64,000 bases of DNA from assembly GCF_016545825.1 (NCBI RefSeq), contig NC_052613.1, positions 33,864,844-33,928,843 of the forward strand, read 5' to 3'. This DNA is from Eucalyptus grandis. Lineage: Eukaryota > Streptophyta > Magnoliopsida > Myrtales > Myrtaceae. Of the stretch, positions 38,590-48,338 are shown in pieces (the first letter of the stretch is position 1; every line of letters starts with the position of its first letter). The position numbers were made by a program, and so were the translations under genes. The notes beneath the pieces are model-generated. The model searched no databases and was not told the origin of the DNA. It saw only the letters and a program-made list of their open reading frames with translations.

Positions 38590-39235
38590 CTATCCAGCAC
38601 TGCCTCATCGGCGATAGCGGGTGATGCGCGCCCGTCCATCTCGCTTCTGCTTCATTTGATTTTGCAGACTTCTGTGCGATCATTTTGCTCTGATTGACCT
38701 TTTCTGGTCTTCTCTAATTTATTTATTTTCAGGGTTGGGACCTCTCTGATGAATCAGTGTCTTTCTGGAACCTAGATCTCCTTTTTCGCTCGTTTCTTTT
38801 CTTCGTTTTGGTCGATTGGATCGATTAGGTATTTTGACATTGCGGACTGCTGATTGCGCTCTAGATATGTGAATCGCGTTTAAGGCGACGATCGGAGCTG
38901 ATTTATTGACAAAGGAAGTTCGGTTTGAGGACAGGTTGTTTACATTGCAGGTGAGCACAAAAAATAAAAATAAAAAGGAGCTAATTTTTCGCATGGCTCC
39001 TAGATTCTTTTCTGTGTAAATACTAAATTTGTATCATTTAAGGATGGATTTTGTATTGCTGCTGTCTTGCTTATTGGTTTCTGCGAATTTAATTCCCCTT
39101 GTTTTATTAAAACGATGCGGATTAGCTCATGACACCCTTCGGCTTTCCTGTTCTAACAAATTTCTCATGACCGACGGACTGCATAAATCTCTTTATCCCT
39201 TCTTCTTCTTTTTCTTTTCTTTTTTAACAAAATGA
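38590..39235 (+). pseudogene. Rab7 5' fragment, dead duplicate
   Basis: Homologous to 48365-49020, the first three exons and introns of the intact Rab7 gene. Remnants: exon 1 end (ATCGGCGATAGCGG, about 38605-38618; start codon and first residues lost), exon 2 (38733-38757) and exon 3 (38865-38950). Exon 2 reads VGTSLMNQ instead of VGKTSLMNQ: three bases are missing and the essential P-loop lysine is gone. Exon 3 reads YVNRV then a stop, because a 14-nt deletion removes the KFSNQY segment. The homology stops in intron 3, near 39205-39235, so exons 4-7 were never part of this copy. It is the right end of duplication unit A. Confidence 0.85.
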
Positions 39236-40878
39236 ACAGACTTGATGACCGACGCTCCCCCGTTACACGTTAGAAAATCTGATTTTTCATGACGTCCGAC
39301 ACACTTTATCCTATCGTCCGACAGGGTTTTTTTTTTTTTTTTTTAAAGTGGGTTTAGAAAAAGTGCGTGCATGACACTATGTATGCATAGGGAACAAAGG
39401 ATGCATAGTTATTTTAGAGCCCGAAAGCTAAGAACATTATAATCATTGGAACTGGCAGATGTTATTGCAGGAAAGGATCACCCAACTTTGACTTGGCCCA
39501 CAAGGATGAAGATTGCTTTAGGGTCTGCAAAGGGGTTGGCATATCTACATGAGGAATGTAAGTATGCTCTTTTAAACCTTATTTTCATGATAAGTTTTGT
39601 GGTTCATCTTTATTGGATTCAATTCTCAGGTAATCCCAAAATCATTCACCGTGACATCAAGGCTGCTAATATTCTTCTTGAATCCAATTTTGAGGCAAAG
39701 GTATGATATGCAACTATTTAATCATTACACGATAATAGCAATCATCTAGGTTATTTATGGAATTCACTACCATATTATTCATTTATAACTCCTTAAGCTA
39801 GTGATTTACTTCATATCTTGAAAAGCTTCGCATCCCTCCAATGTCCTCTTATAAGCCAAAGCTAAGCGAAATGGCAAAAGATCTTTGGGCTACAAAATTT
39901 GTTTTCGTGATGAAATCATTTGGAAAACTAAATAAGAGAATTTTCGTCGTGAAACTATTTTTGGAGTTATGATGAACTTTTAATACGTAATTTAATATGG
40001 TGGTGTGAAGCTATTGGGATGTGAATTTAGAAGTTGACACTCTAATTCCAGGTTGCAGATTTTGGACTTGCAAAGTTTGCTTCTGATACAGATACTCATA
40101 TATCCACTCGAATAGTGGGAACTTTTGGGTAAGACCATTTCTCTTACATATGGTTTGTCTAAAATTGGTACTATTTGTTGTCCCAAAAAAAAAAAAAAAA
40201 AACGATTTGAACATAATATTAAATATAACATAGAAATAAATAGGATATTGACTTTACATGGTTGGATTCGATTTGGTCGGCGACACCTACACTCCATGGG
40301 GAGACTAGCAAAGAATCTCACTATAAAATAAGCGATAAAATTACTTTAGTCACTCAAAACCCCCCAAAAAACAATTTCTCATAATTCCCTGAGAAAGAGT
40401 TTTGCAATCTAACAAAAGAATCATAAATCTTATCATAAGATTTATTGGCTTCATGGCATTTGCGATTTCTTTAGGACGTAATTTACAAGCACACCACATA
40501 ATTGATTATTATGGCCTAAAGTTCCTCTACTCAATCTAGTTCGTGCATATATGAATCCAAACTAGAAAACCCCTTTTAGCCAACTAAAACTAGGAAATCT
40601 ACTCAAGCTCGAAAATCACTCAAGCTAAGAGACCTACTTAAATTAGAAACTTACTTGGATCGAATTTTCTTACAAGCTTAAATTTGTAACTTTTTCTCAA
40701 CAATCTCCACTTTTGCTTGAGGTTTGAGTCAAATCACAATCACCTTGATGGAAACTAATCACTCCTACTCTCCCATGGCCCTTCATGGGCTCACCCGTCA
40801 CAAGAATCTTCCAAGTCCAAGTCATTCTTGAACTTCATCATAATAGTGGACCTTATCAATACACCAACTTTATCTATA

Positions 40879-41461
40879 AAGGATGAGCAAAAAAATCAGA
40901 TTGAATCAAGAGGACTAAGCTGGTCAGTTTTGGGAGGTTCTTGGTTCCTAAAATTTGGAACCAGTGAATATCGATTATATTCTCAATTCTAGGTGTGGAC
41001 ACACCCACCCGGACCACCTGGATCAGACTAATTTTTTTAATTCTTATTATTACAAATTTCCAAAACCCAATTCACAATCTTTTCCCACTTAGACTCAATC
41101 ACGCACACTTGTCGCTCACACCTCTCCCTCTCACTTCTTTTAGTCTCAGTCATGCAACGCTCACACCTCCTCTGTGGCTCGACGCCTCTCAAACTTGGTT
41201 CTTGATCATGATTATAACTTTGTTCGTGAAGGAGATCATCATGTTTAGATTTGTAAAGTAGTTTAGACTATGCAATAACACTTGAGGTCTTGTAGGGAAT
41301 AGGGGGAAAAGGATATATGGCCAATTTCTAGACCTACCCAAGAACCGAATTGAACAAATTGGAATGGTTGGTCTAGTTCTCTGGTGGGTTCGGGATTGGG
41401 TGGGCTAGCTCGCAATTCCACAAACTAGGAACTAACCTACCTTGGAACCAATCACCCTTAC
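40879..41461. mobile_element. hAT-like element, copy B ortholog
   Basis: Same sequence and place as 32612-33224 in copy A: GGATGAGCAAAAAAATCAG at the left and CCAATCACCCTTA at the right, with TTTATCTA / CTATCTGC flanks. Both termini have decayed. Confidence 0.6.
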
Positions 41462-41517
41462 TATCTGCATCTTTAAACACTTCACAAGAATTTTCCGACA
41501 CAATAGTATTTTATGAA

Positions 41518-42580
41518 GAGAAGTATAGCCCAAGTACCAAAACTTGGCACGGAGGGATACTTAAATGCCAAAAGTGAAACAAAATTGATCACTTAAGTGC
41601 CAATCTGGCCAAAATGCTAACATGGTGATTTTTAGGCAAAATAAGTGCAAAACGATGTCATTTTGTATGTTGATGTGGTTAGATAATGCAAAAATGACGT
41701 CGTTTTAGTGCTAACATAGTAAAAAAATTAATTTAATTTAATTAAGAAATAAATTTATTTAAAAAAATTAAAATACAAATACAAATATTTTTTTTTTTTT
41801 TTTAAATGGAGGGGGAAGGAGGCGGTGAGGGTGAGCCTTTACCGTTCGCGGGAAGGGTCAGCGACGGAGGGGAGAGGGTCGGCCAGGGTCACTGGCCCTT
41901 GGCCGACCGGTGGTGAGGGCCCATGAGCCCTTGCTCAAGCCCTCCCAGATCCGGTGAGGGTCGGCAGCCCTCACTCAACTGGGCTAAGGGCCATCGCTCG
42001 CTAGGGGGTCGCCTCGGCGGGCGATGGCCCTTGGCTCGACCGGGCGAGGGCTCCGGGCCCTCACCGCGCCCGAGGTCACCGGCCCTGGCTGGGCCCAAAG
42101 AACCCCAACCAACGCTCCCCCACCCTAGTCGACCCTTCCTGGCAACGGCGAGGAGGCAGCGAGGGGCCGCGAGCCCTTACCAAATATGGCCATCGATCGG
42201 CCAAGGGCCAGTGACACCAGCCGACCCCTCCCCCTTCATTGCCGGCCCTTCCCAAAGAAAGACGAGAGCTCGGCCCTCGCCGCCCCTCCCCCTCCTTATT
42301 TAATTTTTTTAAATTTAAATTAAATTAAATTAAATTAAATTTTATATTAATTATTTACCACATCAAAGATAAAAAACGACGTCATTTTACATTTTTAGCT
42401 ATGTCAACGTACAAAAACACCGTTTTGCACTTATTTCGCCGGAAAATCGCCACATCAGCATTTTGGCTGGATTGGCACTTAAATGATCAATTTTGCTCCG
42501 ATTTTGGCACTTAATTGTCACTTTCTTAACTTTTGACACTTAAGTATTCATCGTGCCAAGTTTTGGCATTCCAAGTGTCT
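41518..42580. mobile_element. Mutator-like TIR element, copy B only (same family as 31597-32401)
   Basis: Left end AAGAGAAGTATAGCCCAAGT..CCAAAACTTGGCACGG, right end CGTGCCAAGTTTTGGC..GTGTCTAGCACT. Inner arms share AAAATGACGTCGTTTT and CACTTAAGTG with the copy A element. The 11-bp word AGTATTTTATG flanks both sides (41507-41517 and 42587-42597), containing a likely 9-bp target duplication. The core 41800-42300 is very GC-rich; the 126-codon frame there is a by-product. The copy A locus reads straight through as GTGTATTTTATGGGATGTC (33830). Confidence 0.65.
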
Positions 42581-42692
42581 AGCACTAGTATTTTATGGGC
42601 TGTCTCTAGCAATATTCTCCTAATTAACTTTGCTTGTTCACTTACATTAATGTTGAATCTCATTGTGCCTTCCTTCATGCATAAATTGTTTA

Positions 42693-43423
42693 GGGAAAAA
42701 GCCACCAAAAACCTTAACTTTGTCTAGTGTAACAAATTTACCCTAGATTTTTTTGGTGATACAAAAAATCTTAAAGTTTACTAATTATGACACATTTACC
42801 CCGAACTCCATGGCCGAAGGGCATCTTCATCTCTTTTTTTTTCTAATTTTTTTCTTTTTCTTTCATTTCTCTATTTTTTCCTTTTTCTTTTCTCTTTTTG
42901 CCTTTTTTTTTTCTTCTCTCTTCCTTCCGCCATGGTCGGTGGAGAGAAGCCAGACTCAGGCAAAGGCCGCTATTACCGACATCGAGCAGGGTCGCCTTTG
43001 CCTGGGTTGATGAGGTTCGACAAGGACAGCCCTCACAACCCAGGTGAGAACAGCCCTTGTCAAATCCGATGAGGGCAACCTTCACTTGTGTTGGGTGAGG
43101 GCGGCCCTCACCTAGATCGAATTTTGCAAGGGCCCTCGCCTGAGTCTGGCTTTTCTCCGCCACGGTTAGCAAGAGGAAGAGAGAAGAAGAAAAAAGAAAA
43201 GAAAAAAAATTAAAAAAGAAAAAAAAAAGTAAAAGACGAAAATGTTTTATATTTTGGCGTAAATGTATTACATGGATATAAGTTTAAGGTTTTTTGTGTC
43301 ACGAAAAAAGTTTGGGATAAATATATTATGGTTGGCAAAGTTTGAAGTTTTTTATGTCATAAAAAAAATTGGGGTAAATTTGTCACACCGGCCAAAGTTT
43401 GGGATTTTTGGTGGCTTTTTCCC
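42693..43423. mobile_element. Mutator-like TIR element with exact 9-bp TSD, copy B only
   Basis: Terminal inverted repeats GGGAAAAAGCCACCAAAAA at the left and its reverse complement (ending GGTGGCTTTTTCCC) at the right. They continue inward as CTTAACTTTGTCTAGTGTAAC and CCAAACTTTGGCCGGTGTGAC. Flanks are identical 9-mers AATTGTTTA (42684-42692 and 43424-43432). The empty site is seen in copy A (CATAATTTGTTTAACTACTC, 33928-33947). The element interrupts the integrase remnant of the copia relic. The core 42930-43160 is GC-rich (GAGGGC, GGCCCTCAC). No transposase. 731 bp. Confidence 0.9.
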
Positions 43424-46400
43424 AATTGTTTAACTACTCTAAGCAAAACTCCATGCTATTGTCAATCCACATATATTTAATCGTCGTACCAACCTCCATT
43501 TTGCTCAAAGCTCTCAATCGTTTGATCTTGACAACGGTATTCAACTTGCACCTTAGCACAAACACTCCTAGGAGTAGTCATCCACAATTGTTAGCATCAA
43601 TCGGTACTCTTCCTCGAAGGAAACCATGATAGCTTGCACACATTTAAGTGAATCAACTTTACAATCTTTGTGATTTCTCTATAGTCATACGAAATTGTAC
43701 TTTCCATCATTTGCCTAAGCCATAGGACCCGCATACATTCAGTTCTTTGGCCACATAACCACACATCAAATTCCTATTACTCAAAACTTTTAGGATTCTC
43801 TCTGCAATGTTCCCTAAATGCATATGCAGCTAATCTTGAACCAATGCATCTGATATCTGTGGAGAAATCTAATATTGTCTACCCTTGATCTCAATCAGGC
43901 AATAATGCTCTATTCATTTTGTCATTATCATGACACCTCCAACAAACATATAACTAGCTAAATGTAGAGCACGCAAGAAATCAACTTCAGCTTCAATTCT
44001 TGGATGTGTCTCACTCTAGTGAATTCTGATTCCAGCGACATCAACACTCACAATACCGTAGTCAACATTATTCCTTAACATCATTTCACCACTATCCATG
44101 CACTAATAAGTAGTACATCAATTTATGTTTGATGTAGCATGAAATAAGCAACCAGAATCCATAACCTATCCATCAAATGACAAATCCTCAATGACAAGCA
44201 TGACATCTAAGTTACTATAAGCTATTGCAACAATATCATTAATAGACTAGACTCTAATTCCTTTACCTTTTTCGTTGTTCAGCTTGAGTCAATCCATTTC
44301 AAGGTGTGCTCTCTTACCATGATTCCAACAAACAATACCACAATTCTAGATTGATTTCATCTATTCAAGTTCACATTATTCCTACTTGCACGAATATTAG
44401 TTCTTCCTCTACCTTGACTTACTATATGAGTGGGTAAGGGTTCACCCAATTCTCTTTTATGGATGTCTTGGTTTAGAATCAAATTGCAAACCTCATCAAA
44501 CATTAAGTTTCTTTACCCGAATGAATTATTAATTACAATGACAATAGTATTCTGACTATTGGGTTATGAGGATAATAGAATTAAAGCACATTCCTCGTGA
44601 CCAAAGTTAATTTCAACTTAATTCAGTTGACTAGCAACCACATGCTTCGCAACCGGCCCATACTTGCCTATTTTTAACTAGAACCAACATCGCACCAAGT
44701 TGTTTTTAATGATCACAAAGGACTTCCATAAATGTTTGACATGGCATTAATCAAGTTTGCAATGGTCTTCTCTTTCGCAATATTAAATGCGACATTTTGA
44801 GTCCATGTCAGCCAAGTAACTACTAATGCTTGTCTATCCAACAAATCCAACTCAGCTTGCTTCATCTTTGCATAAAGGAATAAGAAAAGATTTCTTTGAT
44901 ATAGGTAATACTCAACTGCATTTTCTAGAAACCGAAACTATTCCCATCAAATCTATTGATTTTTACTTTTCCTTCTTTTGTCACCATCTAATCTCTTTGA
45001 CTCATTTAGACTTAGCTCTAACATTAACTATTGCAAAAACATATGATCAAACACAATAATAAAGACAATAGTGAAATAAATCAAACATCAAATTTACATG
45101 GATTTGATCAATGAGACCTACTCCAATAGAAGGGTAACATAACACTCCACTATAGATCAAGTACAACAACAAATATTATAACCACACTTTAGTCACTCAA
45201 ACAGTCCTAGTATTTCTGAATTCCCAATTATAACACATAGTTCATACAATGTTTTGTCACAATTCTTACAAAACAATCTCTCAATCTCACAATAATATTT
45301 AGAAATCAAACAAACAAGATTTATTGGTTTCACTATACTCACAATTTACTTAGAATGTAATTTCTGAGCATGTTGCACAATTGATTGTTGTGGCCAAAAG
45401 CTCATCTACCTTCTCTATTGTTCTAAAACCAATACCCACCTCTTTTATACACATATATATATCCAATGCGGCCGATTAAAATTATAAAACTCATTGAGAC
45501 TAGGAAATTTACTCAAACTAAAAAATCTACTTTGATCGTATTTCCTTTGTGGGTACAAACTCAAGAAATATTTTCTACACCAATGATGGTTGAGTTTATT
45601 CATTTCCTTTCTGAGCATATATTAGTTTTGTAAACTTTTGTTGACGTAAGTCTACCTAATGCACAGTTATTTGGATCCAGAGTATGCCTCGAGTGGGAAT
45701 CTCACTAAGAAATCAGATGTCTTTTCTTTCGGTGTTGTGCTTCTAGAATTGATAACCGGGCGTCGTCCGCTTGACAGAACTCGACCCTTTGATGAGGAAA
45801 GCATGGTTGATTGGGTCAGTGGTCTGTCAACAAGATATTTACTTGTGGCCTATCATCGTTAGTGATCTTATCCAATTGGAAAAAGAACCAATTTTTAGGA
45901 CTTTGAGCATCTATACATCCCCCCTCTTCATGTTACTTATCCTTTCCCTCCATGCTTTCCTCTCTCCACCGTGAACGTCATCATACAATTGACTCTTCTA
46001 ATAAAATTTTAGGCAAGGCCTTTGCTCACACAAGCCTCAGAAGATGGCAATTTTGATGCCATTATTGATCCAAAGCTGAACAAGGACTACATTACTGAGG
46101 AAATAACTCGGATGATTGCTTGTGCTGCTGCTTGCGTTCGTCATTCTGCACGACACCGTCCATCAATGACACAGGTACATTGCCTAGTAGAAAATAGTTT
46201 GTTTTAATATGAGAATGGGTGCCTCTTTTTTTCCCCCTTTTTATAGGCACAATACAATGCTCTATCTAGAGGTTTTGCTCCTCCTACAAATGAAGTGTCA
46301 TCGGTTATCACTTCATTTGAGCCAGAAAAGGGGGGAAACACTATTTTTAGTGTCTTAGTTTGCTACAACTCACTTTTCAACATGACCGGTCAATGCAAAT

Positions 46401-46722
46401 TGTTCTACAAGTGTGGAATTATATATGAGCTTTGTGTAATTAGGTAGTTCGAGCACTGGAAGGAAAGTTTTCTATGTCCGATTTAAGGGCATATAATAGT
46501 TGTCAAAGCTCAGATTATGACACCAGCCAAGACGAGGAGGATTCAAAGAAATTTAGGATGATGGCCATGGAAAGTCAAGAGCAAGCTACAAGTGAGTTCA
46601 GCGGGCACAATAGCGAGGATGGCTTCAACCATCCACTCAAGCAGCGAGGGTCAACAGACTACCAAGAGATGGACTTGGGGAATATGGCCGAGGAAGGTCG
46701 TCACGCTAGTGGAGGCTCTTAA

Positions 46723-48338
46723 TATTAATACAAATCGAGAGGACAGACCCTACTTTCACAGTTCCATGCGCTTTGACATGTGGCCACATGTTAGCAATTA
46801 TTATTTGTATATAGAAATAGATTAGATTTGGGAAAGGCAGAAAGCACATCAGATTTCGTCATGTCTATGTTGCGGATTTGAGTAGTATAGTTTGAGGTAT
46901 TCTAATAACAGTCGTTGCTGGTTCGGTAATGTGCAAGATTGAAACCACAAGGAACTCAAAGCAGGCGGGATCTTTCTTGTGATCTTATAGGAATAGTGGG
47001 TTGCTGCAATTTTTGGTTGGAAAGTTATGGAGCCATGATCATTCTTCATAATGTTGTAAAGACTTTCGAAATCTTCCAGGTGCGGTCAGCATATATGAAT
47101 CTGCACATTTGTTTAATTCATGTTAGAAAAACCCCTAATTATTAATAAATGATTTCTCTAAGATAATTTCATTTGTTAGAGATATATTAATAATTCAGTC
47201 AATTATTTATATTTCTCAAGATTGCATGTATATTTCCCTTTAATTGTTCATATCTTGATTGAGATATTATTTTAGAATAGTTTAATATAGTCTATAACTA
47301 GACTCGTGTATTCCTCATTTATATATACATCGAAATAAACATAAATTCCATAATTCTCTCTTCACTTTATTATTCTTAACTCGATATTAGAGCCACCGTT
47401 GTTGAGGATATCATAAGTGCACCAGACGCAATGTGCACCAAGTGCATCTGCGCACCTATTACACACCCGGTGCACCGACTAGCAAAATAAATCCATCTCG
47501 ATTCTCAATAGTGTTTACTTTATGTGCACAAGTCTCATATAAGGAAGCACTTGATCAATTATATTTCATGACAAATTGTCATGTTTTGATGCTAACAACA
47601 CCAACTATATCGCCTAGTTGAGCCTTTTTCACGGAAGTGGCTTTCTTTCAATGCCCACCACAGGTTACATTGCTCGGTAACTCTTTTACCAAGCCGGCAT
47701 TATAAGCCATTTGATGCTACAAGGTCAAATGTGTAGTTACTATTTCGCAAGCCCACACATCCGCCGCTCGTCATTTCATCACGTGGAGTTTTTTATGTAA
47801 AATTTCCTCAGGACTCCCTTTTTGTTTTTTGGCCAAAAGATTCATCGTCCAAATCGGATGCAGCATCTTCAACAGGACCGGACAGCGATGAGCTCAAGTG
47901 AAGGCCTCATCGATGAAATACCGACAATAAGAGGGTGTAAATGCGGACGCACTGATCGCCCCCGTCGGAAAACACGGACTCATCGGACGGCTGAAAAATC
48001 GCTCTGATTGCTGGACACGCCCGTGCGTTAAAACTGCTGTCCGAACGGATTGTCCTTTTGGATATTACTTCGGCCACTAACCCACACAAAAACAAAGGGA
48101 AATAAATCAATAAATGAATCAATAAATTAAAGGTTTACGATATAAAAATCAGATTTAAAAAAAAAAAAAAAATTGGTCTGCTCGTGTCCACCTACAAGTC
48201 AAATTCCGCTTCGATTGTCCGGTCCGACTCCCCGACCCAAGGAAGGAACGACGTCAAAAAAAAAAAAAAAAATACGAACTTTCTCTGCCTCAAGACTCGC
48301 TAGGAAGTTGTCTTCTTTGAGAGCTCCGATCGGCATCA
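46723..48338. promoter_or_regulatory. PERK-B 3' flank and Rab7 promoter/5'UTR
   Basis: The first 400 bp match the PERK-A 3'UTR. The remainder is upstream of Rab7 and partly shared with 37900-38590 in copy A. Two poly-A runs (48156-48171, 48256-48271) and a pyrimidine-rich leader (TTTCTCTGCCTCAAGACTCG) precede the ATG at 48339. No distinct gene here. Confidence 0.45.

Larger units (their letters stand above)
40230..45605 (-). mobile_element. Copia relic in PERK-B intron, duplicate of the copy A relic
   Basis: LTR blocks at about 40230-40700 and 45070-45605. Primer-site remnant near 45010-45025. Gag zinc knuckle near 44285-44345, and protease site reading VMDSGCLFHATSN near 44130-44175 (better preserved than in copy A). 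Integrase pieces near 43430-43640 and 42526-42708 (EGTMRFNINVSEQAKLIRR). It shares its position and internal indels with copy A, so it inserted before the duplication. Relative to copy A, about 570 bp (33257-33829) is missing, and two other TIR elements are inserted. Confidence 0.7.
39471..46722 (+). pseudogene. PERK copy B: 5'-truncated kinase lacking exons 1-2
   Basis: Exons 39471-39557, 39630-39700, 40052-40128, 45667-45814, 46013-46174 and 46444-46722 correspond one-to-one to PERK-A exons 3-8, with identical phases and lengths except the last. Homology begins about 90 bp upstream of the first of these, inside what is intron 2 in copy A. The extracellular part, membrane helix, glycine loop, VAIK lysine and C-helix (exons 1-2) are therefore absent. 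What remains is open throughout: [45 protein letters not shown]. Changes from copy A include [12 protein letters not shown] to THISTRIVGTFG and YLAPEYA to YLDPEYA in the activation/P+1 region, and a divergent C-tail. It cannot encode an active kinase unless joined to another 5' end. Confidence 0.8.

Noticed and set aside
41923..42303. 126-codon Pro/Arg-rich frame
   Set aside because: Low-complexity core of a TIR element; the other strand is also open and there are no domain motifs.
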